Origin: Bradyrhizobium canariense
GTDB lineage: Bacteria; Pseudomonadota; Alphaproteobacteria; Rhizobiales; Xanthobacteraceae
Length of the DNA stretch: 64,000 bases
Assembly (NCBI RefSeq): GCF_900105125.1
Contig: NZ_LT629750.1
Span: 5,731,001-5,795,000, forward strand
Direction of reading: 5' to 3'
Made by a program: the position numbers and the translations under genes. Below are positions 40,385 through 49,094 of this stretch, one piece after another; position 1 is the first letter of the stretch, and each line of letters opens with the position of its first letter. Below the pieces are notes generated by a model. The model saw nothing but the letters and a program-made list of their open reading frames with translations, made no database searches and was not told the origin of the DNA.

Positions 40385-41671
40385 ATGCAGCCGGCGGCGA
40401 TGACGGCTGCCGAAATCCACCACACCATTCTTGCGGTCTGGCGGGTCGAGCAGCCACGTCTGATCACCAGCCTTTCGCGGATGCTGCGGGATGTCCCGCT
40501 GGCGGAAGATCTGACGCAGGAAGCCCTGGTCGCAGCGCTCGAACATTGGCCCGCGACCGGTATTCCGGAAAAGCCTGGCGCGTGGCTGATGGCGACGGCC
40601 AAGCGCCGGGCGCTGGATCATTTGCGCCGCGGCCGGATGCTGGCTCACAAGCACGAGATGGTCGCGCGGGACATGGAGCAGCAAGAGCAGGCCATGCCCG
40701 ACCTGGATTCCGCCTTGGATGACGATATCGGCGATGAGATGCTTCGTCTCGTCTTCACCGCCTGTCACCCGCGCCTGTCGCGGGAGGCCCGTGTGGCGCT
40801 GGCGTTGCGGATGATCTGCGGCCTGACCACCGAGGAGATTGCGCGCGCTTTCCTGGCGCCGGAGGCGACGATCGCCCAGCGCATCTTGCGCGCCAAGCGG
40901 ACGCTGTCTGAATCGGGACTGGCCTACGAGACGCCGCGCGGCGAAGAACTTTCCGAGCGCCTCGCCTCGGTGCTGGAGGTCATCTACCTGATTTTCAACG
41001 AAGGCTATACCGCCGCACGCGGCGAGGATTGGCTGCGTCCGCAGCTCTGCAATGAAGCCCTGCGTATGGGCCGCGTGATCACCTCCATCGCAGCGCAGGA
41101 GCCGGAAGCGCAAGGGCTGCTCGCATTGATGGAGCTGAACGCTTCGCGCCATGCCGCGCGCACCGATGCTGCGGGCGAGCCTGTCCTGATGCGCGACCAG
41201 AATCGCGCGCTGTGGGACCAGCTTCAGATCCGGCGGGGCATGCAGGCGCTGCGGCGGGCATGCGAGCTTGGCGGGGTCGGTGGATTCTACGCCCTGCAAG
41301 CGGCGATCGTTGCCTGTCATGCCCAGGCGAGCACGCCTGACGACACCGACTGGCCGCGCATATCGGAACTCTATGCCGAGCTCGCAACGCTCGTGCGTTC
41401 GCCCGTGATCGAACTCAACCGCGCAGTGGCCGTCGGCATGGCCGAGGGCGCAGAGGCGGGGCTTGCGATCGTCGACGGCCTCGCGCACGAGCCCGCGCTG
41501 AAGGCGTATCATTTGCTGCCGAGCGTTCGCGGCGATCTGCTGCACAGGCTCGGTCGTTACGACGAAGCGCAGGCCGCTTTTGAAGCCGCAGCGGCGCTGG
41601 CGGGCAACGCTCGCGAACGTAACTTGCTCAAGCGTCGCGCTGCGGAAGCGGCCGGCGCGACGAAGTCATGA
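40385..41671 (+). CDS. ECF sigma factor of the ECF42 type with C-terminal TPR-like extension
   Basis: A 428-residue sigma factor. Region 2 is ILAVWRVEQPRLITSLSRML through EDLTQEALVAALEHWP and MATAKRRALDHLRRGRM; region 4 is LRMICGLTTEEIARAFLAPE and TIAQRILRAKR. A long C-terminal extension (about 190-428) with VIYLIFNEGYTA, ELNRAVAVGMAEGAEAGLA and LHRLGRYDEAQAAFEAAAAL is TPR-like. This layout plus the DGPF partner defines ECF42, which has no dedicated anti-sigma gene; the C-terminal domain is thought to do that job. It should direct RNA polymerase to DGPF-type genes. Confidence 0.9.
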   Translation: MQPAAMTAAEIHHTILAVWRVEQPRLITSLSRMLRDVPLAEDLTQEALVAALEHWPATGIPEKPGAWLMATAKRRALDHLRRGRMLAHKHEMVARDMEQQEQAMPDLDSALDDDIGDEMLRLVFTACHPRLSREARVALALRMICGLTTEEIARAFLAPEATIAQRILRAKRTLSESGLAYETPRGEELSERLASVLEVIYLIFNEGYTAARGEDWLRPQLCNEALRMGRVITSIAAQEPEAQGLLALMELNASRHAARTDAAGEPVLMRDQNRALWDQLQIRRGMQALRRACELGGVGGFYALQAAIVACHAQASTPDDTDWPRISELYAELATLVRSPVIELNRAVAVGMAEGAEAGLAIVDGLAHEPALKAYHLLPSVRGDLLHRLGRYDEAQAAFEAAAALAGNARERNLLKRRAAEAAGATKS

Positions 41672-41832
41672 TAATCAAGTGCGGGCGATCCGAGCGCCGG
41701 CCGGAATAGTCGTCACGTCCGGCTGAAGACTCCTAGCAAGCCGCCAATGATCTTCTGTCCGCGTTCTCATCACGACCGCCGCGTGCGTTCCCCTGTTCGG
41801 CCGTCGCTGGCGAGGCCGAACAAGGTGAGCCG

Positions 41833-42055
41833 TCAAATTCCAAAGCCGAAAAGCTTTGCGGAATTTTCGACCAGGATCGTTCGCCGTTCGGTTTCGTCGG
41901 GAGCATACCGGTACAGCAGTTCGAACAAGTCGGCATCGTTGGGAGGCTGGACCACCGAGGCCGGATGCGGCCAGTCACTGGCCCAGACGCATCGATCAGG
42001 AGCGGCCTCGATATACGCGCGGGCCCGCGGCGGGAGAGTGAAGTGGGCGAACTTC
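41833..42055 (-). pseudogene. C-terminal remnant of an amidohydrolase gene
   Basis: In a region without a complete gene, one minus-strand frame reads AYIEAAPDRCVWASDWPHP, then VVQPPNDADLFELLYRYAPD and ILVENSAKLFGFG before a stop. This is the C-terminal signature of TIM-barrel amidohydrolases (PF04909, 2-pyrone-4,6-dicarboxylate or sulfomuconolactone hydrolase-like; SDWPHP carries the metal-binding Asp). The frame is closed by a TAG at about 42056, with only 73 residues left and no start, so the rest of the gene is gone. The remaining stretch 41672-42295 shows no other gene. Confidence 0.75.
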
Positions 42056-42301
42056 TAAAAACCACGGTCCGCTCGATCGAAAAGGTCTTGAATCAGGACC
42101 ATTGAAGCTCGCTTTGAGGCATCCGCCGGTAGCGGAATCGACCGGTTGTTAGTTCGGCCGCTTCAGATGTTGATTCACATCTGATTCATCCTGATTGTTA
42201 GAACACGATTCAATTTTTCCGTTCATGATCGCCGTGCTTGCTGCGCGGTTTTGTTGTGATCGGCGCTGCAACTTGCCTCGCTTTAAATCGGAATTGTGAG
42301 C

Positions 42302-42796
42302 ATGGCGATCGCGGGTCCAGCGCATTACGCAGACGACTGCTGCGAATCTGCAAAGACGCGGCTGTGGATGCTCGGCCTGGCGTCATTCGCCCCCAGGCTT
42401 CTGACCATCTCTGTCGTTTTCTCCGCGATGACAGTCGCCGGGTGCGCGCGCAATCCGGATCACCGTGAATTTAATCTGGTTCAGCACGAGGTCAGGGCTG
42501 CTCCCGTCCGCGCACCCGCCCGTGCTCTTAGGCACGCTGAACCACGTCATTATGCTGAGCTGCGAATCCGCCGACCCGATCCGGCGCTGCTCACGCCACA
42601 GCCGGCGCCCAACTGCGAGTTCAAGAGAACCGACGTTAGTGCTGTGGACCCGAATGAATGGGCTCGTTTGAAAATCGATTACGAACGGCAATGTTACCAA
42701 GATGCCGAGAAGCTTGCACGCGACCGCCTAAAACTGCTCCAGGCGTCGAGCACATGCGAGATTGAACCCGCTCAACATCCGCGATCGGCCCGGTAA
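42302..42796 (+). CDS. Small probable lipoprotein of unknown function
   Basis: A 164-residue protein. A hydrophobic segment (LLTISVVFSAMTVAGCARN) ends in a lipobox-like VAGC, so it may be lipidated and held in the outer or inner membrane. If so, translation may begin at a later ATG (42368), which gives a shorter n-region. The mature part is Arg/Pro/Ala-rich (VRAAPVRAPARALRHAEPRH) and carries Cys near the end (NCEFKRTDV, YERQCYQDAEKLARDRLKLL). No family recognised. Convergent or linked partners are absent. Confidence 0.5.
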   Translation: MAIAGPAHYADDCCESAKTRLWMLGLASFAPRLLTISVVFSAMTVAGCARNPDHREFNLVQHEVRAAPVRAPARALRHAEPRHYAELRIRRPDPALLTPQPAPNCEFKRTDVSAVDPNEWARLKIDYERQCYQDAEKLARDRLKLLQASSTCEIEPAQHPRSAR

Positions 42797-43012
42797 CAAT
42801 CAGCACGGCTACGACTTGCGGCTGATTGATGGGCGCGCATCGCGGCCCGTGTCTCCTCGATGACACCGGTGTGGCAGCAGTCCTCAATTCTGTCCTCTTT
42901 TTGCCATACTCAATCACCACCCTTTTTAAGTAGTAAGGTTTCATTTGATTGTATTAGGCCTGTCAATTGCCGGCCCCAAAGACGAGAGCGAATTGCTGAG
43001 GAGTAGTAGTAG

Positions 43013-43040
43013 TTGCGTGAGTAATAATTGCGTGAGTAAT
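43013..43040 (+). repeat. Duplicated 13-bp block in the leader of the J-domain gene
   Basis: TTGCGTGAGTAAT occurs at 43013-43025 and 43028-43040, period 15, directly before ATG 43042, and follows an AGT trinucleotide run (43002-43013). The nearest GAGGAG lies about 38 bases from the start, too far for a standard ribosome site, so the duplication may have altered initiation. Confidence 0.6.
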
Positions 43041-43041
43041 T

Positions 43042-43878
43042 ATGAGGACCCTTTACGGTTTACTCGATGCACTTCCAGACGACGACGCTGAAAGCCTCAG
43101 AGCTGCATTCCGCAAAGCCGCTAAAGCAAACCACCCTGACAACAACCCCGGCGATCCGGATGCCCCACTAAGGTTCAGGCGAATCGTCCGCGCGAATGCC
43201 ATCCTCAGCGATGAGCGGCAGCGGGCGACCTATGACCGGTTGCTGGCAGTCGCACGCCGGGAGCAACGTCTGAAGTTCGCGGTCGCGGGTACTGTTTTCT
43301 CGGTCGTGTTGATCGGGGGATACCTGCTGTTCGGATATGTATCGAAGGCATCCCTCATCATTCCGGCACAAGTAGTCGAGGTATCTGCACGCGAACCAGC
43401 GTCGGTAGCCGCTGCAATATCGCCGCAGCCATCCGGTACGATCGGCCTGGGGCGCCCGCGCAACGAGCTTGATGATATCGGAGCCGCTAACAAGCCGGAG
43501 AATCCCGAGGCCGTCAAAGAGGCGGCGGCACCAAGCGCTGCTGCGCCTGCGGAGAATATCGACAGCGCTCCGGCGATTGCCAATGTTCCCGCGGAGCGCG
43601 ACGTCGGGGTGAAGGATGCTAGATACTATCGAGAGCGGGGCATCTCGAACTATCGCAGTGGTGATATATACGTCGCGCTCGTCGACTTCGATATGGCGAT
43701 CGATCTCAATCCGAACTTTGCGGATGCCTATATCGACCGCGGCGTCATCTTCTATCGTATGGGCGACTTCAAGCGCGCATTTGCCGACATTGCCCAAGCC
43801 AAGCGCATCGATGACTTGAACCGAAGCCAGACTCCACTGGCTGAGTCACAACAAATATCATCGTCGGGCAAGAATTGA
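43042..43878 (+). CDS. Membrane protein with J-domain and C-terminal TPR
   Basis: A 278-residue protein. The N-terminal 70 residues are a J-domain: TLYGLLDALPDDDAESLRAA, then KANHPDNNPGDPDA with the HPD tripeptide, and ILSDERQRATYDRLL. A single membrane helix follows (about 78-101, FAVAGTVFSVVLIGGYLLFG), then a Pro/Ala-rich stretch and a TPR pair (YYRERGISNYRSGDIYVALV, DFDMAIDLNPNFADAYIDRG). The HPD motif should stimulate DnaK ATPase at the cytoplasmic face, with the TPR domain across the membrane. Stands alone. Confidence 0.8.
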   Translation: MRTLYGLLDALPDDDAESLRAAFRKAAKANHPDNNPGDPDAPLRFRRIVRANAILSDERQRATYDRLLAVARREQRLKFAVAGTVFSVVLIGGYLLFGYVSKASLIIPAQVVEVSAREPASVAAAISPQPSGTIGLGRPRNELDDIGAANKPENPEAVKEAAAPSAAAPAENIDSAPAIANVPAERDVGVKDARYYRERGISNYRSGDIYVALVDFDMAIDLNPNFADAYIDRGVIFYRMGDFKRAFADIAQAKRIDDLNRSQTPLAESQQISSSGKN

Positions 43879-43976
43879 GTTTGGCTGCATGCCGGTCACG
43901 GCACCGAGCGCGGTAGACAAATTTTCGCGAACCGAGGGACTACGTGGTCCGCTCCGGGCATGCAAACTTCGCCAAT

Positions 43977-44690
43977 TTATATCAGCCTTAGCCCCTTCAA
44001 ACTCGCATGTCCGTTCTTGCCGACGATGATGTGATCGTGCACCGAGATTCCCAAGGGTTGTGCGATCGCGACGATCGCCTTGGTCATCTGGATATCCGCT
44101 TGCGAGGGCGTCGGATCGCCGGACGGATGGTTGTGCACCAGGATGATTGCGGTTGCGGATAATTCCAGCGCCCGCTTGATCACCTCGCGCGGGTAGACCG
44201 GCGTGTGATCGACGGTGCCGACCTGCTGCACTTCGTCCGCGATCAGCTGATTGCGCTTGTCGAGAAACAGGATGCGGAACTGCTCCTTGTCGGCAAACGC
44301 CATGCTGGTCCGGCAATAGTCGATCACGTCGTTCCAGGACGACAAGGCCGTGCGCTGCTGCACCTGGCCCTTGGCGACCCGGGTCGCGGCCGCCGCGATC
44401 AGTTTGATCTGGGTAATGGACGCATCGCCAACTCCCTCGACTTCCCGCAGCCGCGCTTCCGGCGCGTGGATCACTTCGGCGAACGAGCCGAATTTCTTGA
44501 GCAGCGATTTGGCCAGCGGCTTGGTGTCGCGACGGGGCAGGGCGGCGAACAGCGCCATCTCCAGCAGCTCATAGTCGCTCAGCGCATCGGGACCAGCGCC
44601 GTGAAAGCGCTCCCGCAGCCGTTCGCGATGGCCGTGATAATGCGGCTTCTCGGAAGGCGGTGTTTCCTGGTCATCGCTCTTGCTGGGCAT
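43977..44690 (-). CDS. radC: RadC family JAB-domain protein
   Basis: A 237-residue protein with N-terminal helix-hairpin-helix-like part ([37 protein letters not shown]) and a C-terminal JAB/MPN domain carrying the JAMM metal site in [21 protein letters not shown]. Long annotated as DNA-repair RadC, though a repair role is disputed. ATG 44690 is preferred; a longer non-ATG start is unlikely. In related Rhizobiales radC follows map directly; here an MFS gene on the other strand lies between them. Confidence 0.92.
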   Translation of the reverse strand: MPSKSDDQETPPSEKPHYHGHRERLRERFHGAGPDALSDYELLEMALFAALPRRDTKPLAKSLLKKFGSFAEVIHAPEARLREVEGVGDASITQIKLIAAAATRVAKGQVQQRTALSSWNDVIDYCRTSMAFADKEQFRILFLDKRNQLIADEVQQVGTVDHTPVYPREVIKRALELSATAIILVHNHPSGDPTPSQADIQMTKAIVAIAQPLGISVHDHIIVGKNGHASLKGLRLI

Positions 44691-45202
44691 CGGCGCCAAC
44701 CATGCCGTGCCGGTTGGCTTTTGCAACTGGGAAGTGCGGCATGGCGGGGCGGGCCGCACGCGTGACGCCGCCCTGTTTCCGGGCCAGATCAACCCTCGCT
44801 GACAGATATGTGATGGTTGGCGAGACCTCGCTTTTTCCGGACCTGCTTGCCTTCCATCTCGAATCCATTAGTTAGTGGGTGGCTGCAGCGGTCGCGGTCG
44901 GCGGCGCGTTGAACGCGCGATCCCTGATCGTGACGCGGCAGCGTTTGAGCGGCAGCCTCGCCGAGAACGAGCGCACTCATTGCCGGCCTGGTCCGTCAAC
45001 GTCACACAGATAAATCCATCCCAAGGCAGGTCAACCGGATAGCGCCGCGCACACGGTGGTGTTCGGCGAACAGCATGTGCGTGGTCGGAAAAAAGCGGGA
45101 CGCCCCCGCCTGATCCGTCCGCCGTCATCACCATCGCGATGAAATTTCGCGCCTGACTTGTTGCTCATTGCTGAAATGGGCAATCCCGAGATGGAGACCT
45201 CA
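44691..45202. other. Divergent intergenic region between radC and MFS genes
   Basis: About 510 bp without a convincing gene. An 88-codon open frame on the minus strand (44868-45134) has no recognisable family, an Arg/Pro-rich sequence and no ribosome site, and looks like chance. No repeat of the dispersed families is present. The region should contain the two divergent promoters. Confidence 0.4.
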
Positions 45203-46402
45203 GTGACCACGATCGCTTCGGATATGCCGCGCCGGCCCGAGATACTCACGGGTTGGCTGACCCTGCTGCTTGCCGTGTCCTGCGGGCTGATTGTTGCCAA
45301 TCTCTATTACGCGCAGCCGCTCATTGGTCCGATCGGTGCGGATCTGGGGCTGTCGCCGCAAGTGGCCGGCCTGATCGTGACCGTGACCCAGCTCGGCTAC
45401 GGGGCAGGCCTGATGCTGATCGTGCCGCTCGGCGATCTCGTCGAGAACCGGCGGCTGGTGCTTGCCGCGACGAGCCTTGGCGCGCTGGCGTTGCTGGGAG
45501 CCGCATTCTCGAGCCATCCGCTGCCGTTCCTTGTCGCCGGGCTGTTCACCGGGGTCGGCTCGGTCGCGGTGCAGATCCTGATCCCCTACGCCGGGCATCT
45601 GGCGCCTCCAGCCACCCGCGGCCGTGCGGTCGGCAATGTCACTTCCGGGCTGCTGATTGGCGTGATGCTGTCGCGCCCCTCGGCAAGCTTCATCACCGCG
45701 TTGTCGTCATGGCACGTGGTGTATTTCGTGTCGGCCGGCATCATGGTGGTGCTGGTCCTCGTGCTGTGGCAGACGCTGCCGCCGCGTGTGCCGACGGCGC
45801 GGCTCGGCTACGGCCAATTGCTGGCTTCGATGGTGCACATCGCGCGGACCAACGTGCCGCTGCGGCGCCGCGCGTTCTATCAGGCCTGTCTGTTCGGTGC
45901 TTTCAGCCTGTTTTGGACCACGACGCCGTTGCTGCTGGCTGGACCCGCATTCCATCTCTCGCAAATCGGCATCGCCATATTCGCGCTGGTCGGTGCCGCG
46001 GGCGCCATTTCCGCCCCGCTCGCCGGTCGCGTCGCGGACCGGGGATGGACACGGCCGGCGACCGCGATCGCGATGCTGCTTACCGCGGGAGGCTTTGCGC
46101 TGACGCGGCTGGTCGATTTCGGTTCGACCCTCTCGATGGTGGTACTCGCGGCCGCCGCGATCGCGATCGATTTCGGGGTGCAGGCGAATGTGGTGCTCGG
46201 CTATCGCACGTTGTTCGCGCTCGGGGCCGAATCCCGCAGCCGCCTGAACGGGCTCTACATGACGACGTTCTTCCTCGCCGGCGCCGCCGGCTCGGCCATC
46301 GGCGGATGGGCCTACGCCAATGGCGGCTGGACGCTGGTCTCATGGATCGGGATCGGGTTGCCGCTCGCGGCATTGATCTACCTCGCGACCGAGGCCGAAT
46401 AG
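45203..46402 (+). CDS. MFS transporter
   Basis: A major-facilitator protein of about 399 residues with 12 membrane segments. Helix 1 is LLLAVSCGLIVANLYYAQPL, followed by the loop motif GYGAGLMLIVPLGDLVENRR (motif A position), and helix 4-5 PYAGHLAPPATRGRAVGNVT. The NLYYAQPL signature belongs to the AraJ/YnfM-like exporters. The start is uncertain: GTG 45203 has GGAG seven bases upstream; ATG 45191 and 45176 are in frame without such a site. Substrate unknown; drug or sugar efflux is usual for this group. Confidence 0.9.
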   Translation: MTTIASDMPRRPEILTGWLTLLLAVSCGLIVANLYYAQPLIGPIGADLGLSPQVAGLIVTVTQLGYGAGLMLIVPLGDLVENRRLVLAATSLGALALLGAAFSSHPLPFLVAGLFTGVGSVAVQILIPYAGHLAPPATRGRAVGNVTSGLLIGVMLSRPSASFITALSSWHVVYFVSAGIMVVLVLVLWQTLPPRVPTARLGYGQLLASMVHIARTNVPLRRRAFYQACLFGAFSLFWTTTPLLLAGPAFHLSQIGIAIFALVGAAGAISAPLAGRVADRGWTRPATAIAMLLTAGGFALTRLVDFGSTLSMVVLAAAAIAIDFGVQANVVLGYRTLFALGAESRSRLNGLYMTTFFLAGAAGSAIGGWAYANGGWTLVSWIGIGLPLAALIYLATEAE

Positions 46403-46418
46403 CGCGCCAGGGCCTTTT

Positions 46419-46511
46419 CGGTTCTGATTGAATCAGAACCGAGGCTCTAACCTTTGATTTGACGCGTTTGCTTCACGCGAACCGGCGTCCACTTCGCTCG
46501 AAAACGCTCTG
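46419..46511. repeat. Dispersed repeat, copy B, with leading hairpin
   Basis: The hairpin CGGTTCTGAT/ATCAGAACCG (46419-46441, loop TGA) is followed by CTCTAACCTTTGATTTGACG, then CTTCACGCGAACCGG and CCACTTCGCTCGAAAACGCT, matching copy A at 31982-32050. It lies between convergent MFS and map genes, a good terminator position. Confidence 0.75.
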
Positions 46512-46537
46512 GTCCAGCGCTCGGAGGGGCGATCAGA

Positions 46538-47362
46538 TCAGGCCGCCACCGGCGGTCTTTCGCCGTGGCGCCGCGAGAGCGTGAAGATCTCGACGCCAGT
46601 CGCGGTCACGCCGACCGAATGCTCGAACTGCGCCGACAGCGAACGGTCGCGCGTCACCGCAGTCCAGCCGTCGGACAGGATCTTCACATGCGGCTTGCCG
46701 AGATTGATCATCGGCTCGATGGTGAAGAACATGCCGGGCTTTAGCGCCACGCCCTCGCCGGGCCGGCCGATATGGATGATGTTCGGCTCGTCATGGAACA
46801 TGCGTCCCAAGCCGTGGCCGCAGAAATCGCGCACCACGCTCATGCCCTGCGGCTCGACAAAACTTTGGATGGCGTAGCCGATATCGCCTGTGGTGGCGCC
46901 GGGCTTCACCGCAGCGATGCCGCGCATCATGGCCTCATACGTCACCTCGATCAGCCGTTCGGCTTTGCGGGCGATCGGGCCGATCGTATACATCCGGCTG
47001 GAATCGCCATACCAGCCGTCGACGATGAAGGTGACGTCGATGTTGACGATATCGCCCTCCTTCAGCGCCCGATCGCCGGGCATGCCGTGACAGACCACAT
47101 GGTTGATCGAGGTGCAGGTCGAATAGCGATAGCCGCGGTACATCAGGGTCGCGGGATAGGCGCCATGGCTGAAGGCGAAATCGCGGACGAAATCGTCGAT
47201 CCGCGACGTCGGTACCCCCGGCCTCACGATGTCGGTGAGTTCGTCGAGGCATTTCGCCACCAGTGCACCGGCCTTGCGCATGCCGGCGAACCCGCTCGGC
47301 CCGTGCAGCTTGATCTGCCCGGTCTTGCGCAGGGAGGTATCGGTGGCTTCGACGTAACTCAT
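46538..47362 (-). CDS. map: Type I methionine aminopeptidase
   Basis: A 274-residue pitta-bread metallopeptidase that removes the initiator Met from nascent proteins. Five metal ligands are visible: Asp in VNIDVTFIVDGWYGDSSRMY (two Asp), His in FCGHGLGRMFHDEPNI, Glu in FFTIEPMINLGKP and Glu in SAQFEHSVGVT. The substrate His is in SINHVVCHGMPG. A typical type Ia enzyme, essential in bacteria. Start ATG 47362. Separated from the MscS gene upstream by 195 bp, in which no gene is seen. Confidence 0.96.
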   Translation of the reverse strand: MSYVEATDTSLRKTGQIKLHGPSGFAGMRKAGALVAKCLDELTDIVRPGVPTSRIDDFVRDFAFSHGAYPATLMYRGYRYSTCTSINHVVCHGMPGDRALKEGDIVNIDVTFIVDGWYGDSSRMYTIGPIARKAERLIEVTYEAMMRGIAAVKPGATTGDIGYAIQSFVEPQGMSVVRDFCGHGLGRMFHDEPNIIHIGRPGEGVALKPGMFFTIEPMINLGKPHVKILSDGWTAVTRDRSLSAQFEHSVGVTATGVEIFTLSRRHGERPPVAA

Positions 47363-47557
47363 GGGCGGGTCATATTTCGGTGGGTGGACTGTGGTGGGTG
47401 ATTTATGACCCTAATTTAATGATCAGAGCGATCAGCGCAAGCCAAGGTTGGCGCCGGGCTGATTGGTTGTCTTGGTATAATTTGGTGGAACCGAGGCGCG
47501 TTCTTGATCGTATTTGGCCGTATCGTGTGCCGAATCCGGCGGCGAGCGGTCCAGGCG

Positions 47558-48871
47558 TCAGTTCGAAACCTCTACCATGGTGGTCTCGACCGGCAGCGCG
47601 CCGCCACGAACGCGAAGCTCGCGCACCGGATAGGGCACGCGGATGCCTTCGCGCTTGAACGCCTCCCATAGCGCCAGCATGACGTCGCTCTTCACATTGT
47701 CCATTCCGTCGGGGTCGGCGATCCAGAAGATCAGGGAAAACTTCATGCCGGCCTCGGCGAATTCCGTCAGGATACAGCCCGGCGGCTTGCCCTTGATCGC
47801 GCGTGGCGATGCGGCGGCGATATCCGCGGCCAGTTTGCAGACCACCCGCGGATCGGCATCGTAATTGGCGCCGAAATTGACCTTCACCAGCGTGTTCTTG
47901 TCGGTATAGGTCCAGTTGGTGACCTTCTGCGTCACCAGGTCTTCGTTCGGGATCAGGAATTCCCGGCCATCGCCGGCAGCGACCGAAATATAGCGCGTCT
48001 TCATCGCGCTGATGCGCCCCGAGCTGTCGCCGATGGTGACGAGGTCGCCCGGCTTCACCGATTTGTCCACCAGCAGGATGATGCCGCTGATGAAATTGGC
48101 GATGATCTTCTGCAGGCCGAAGCCGATGCCGACGCCGGCAGCGCCCGAGAAGATCGCCAGCGCCGAGAGATTGATGCCGACCGCGCTCATGGTCGCCGCG
48201 ACGGCAAAGACCATCAGCGCGAGGCGAATGATCTTGATCAGCAACACCTGGATCGAAGGCGTCAGATCCCCGGACCGCGTGATCCGGCTCTCCGCGAAGT
48301 TGCTGGCGACATTGGTCAGCCACAACGCCACCGACAGCAACACGCCGAGCTTGATCAGCACCAGCGGCGTCAGCCGCAGACCGCCGAACTCGATGGAGAC
48401 GGAGTCGAGCGCATCGATGGTCGGGCCAAGTTCGCCGATGATGCTCAGCGCCGCCACCAGCCATGCCGACAGCGACACCAGGCGGACGATGAATTCGTTG
48501 CGAATGACCGATGTCACGAGGCGAATAACCAGCCACGCCAGCGCGAGTTTGGCGAAGACCGCCAGCAAATAGCTGCGGCTCGGCCAGGTCGATGCCTGCA
48601 TGATCATGCGCGCCACCCGCATCAGCACCGCGAACACGGCGGTCGAGGAGTAGTCGACCAACACGCGTACGATCATCCGCAGCGGCGCCGGCCACCCCAT
48701 CGCCAGCGTGGTCATGTCGGTGCGTGCGCGAATGGTCGATCCGGCCGCGAATGCGATTCCGGCGCCGGCCAGCACCAGGCCAATCTGCAGATAAAACCAT
48801 GGCGAGGTGACTTCCGCGCCGACCGAGCGCGCGGCGGAATGCAGCAAATCGAGGATGTCGTTGATGTCCAT
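47558..48871 (-). CDS. Mechanosensitive ion channel, MscS family
   Basis: A 437-residue channel protein with about four extra N-terminal membrane helices before the pore helix. The pore/TM3 region is LSALAIFSGAAGVGIGFGLQ, followed by KIIANFISGIILLVDKSVKPGD and the beta domain VTIGDSSGRISAMKTRYISV and IPNEDLVTQKVTNWT. These blocks are diagnostic of MscS. It releases solutes during hypo-osmotic shock. ATG 48871 is used; the longer frame to 48940 lacks similarity. Divergent from the cation/proton antiporter gene. Confidence 0.93.
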   Translation of the reverse strand: MDINDILDLLHSAARSVGAEVTSPWFYLQIGLVLAGAGIAFAAGSTIRARTDMTTLAMGWPAPLRMIVRVLVDYSSTAVFAVLMRVARMIMQASTWPSRSYLLAVFAKLALAWLVIRLVTSVIRNEFIVRLVSLSAWLVAALSIIGELGPTIDALDSVSIEFGGLRLTPLVLIKLGVLLSVALWLTNVASNFAESRITRSGDLTPSIQVLLIKIIRLALMVFAVAATMSAVGINLSALAIFSGAAGVGIGFGLQKIIANFISGIILLVDKSVKPGDLVTIGDSSGRISAMKTRYISVAAGDGREFLIPNEDLVTQKVTNWTYTDKNTLVKVNFGANYDADPRVVCKLAADIAAASPRAIKGKPPGCILTEFAEAGMKFSLIFWIADPDGMDNVKSDVMLALWEAFKREGIRVPYPVRELRVRGGALPVETTMVEVSN

Positions 48872-49094
48872 CGTCAAGTCTCGTCCGGAGGATCGCGCGC
48901 GGATAAATTTGATTCGAATATCCGGCAGATTCCCACACAAGCGACATCGACGCCATCGTTACGAGAGCTTGGCTTTGGCCAGTTAAAGTGGGTCTATGGG
49001 CACATTGTCGCCGCCAGCACAAATGGCCTTGGCGTCGCAGTGTGGCGACGATAAGGATGCAAATGCAGGTATTTGCAGGTGATTTGGCAGGCTC

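Noticed and set aside
44868..45134. 88-codon frame between radC and the MFS gene
   Set aside because: Low-complexity Arg/Pro composition, no ribosome site and no family resemblance.
47403..49022. Long minus-strand frame overlapping the MscS gene
   Set aside because: The overlapping frame 47558-48871 has all MscS motifs; the longer one has none and is a GC-bias shadow.
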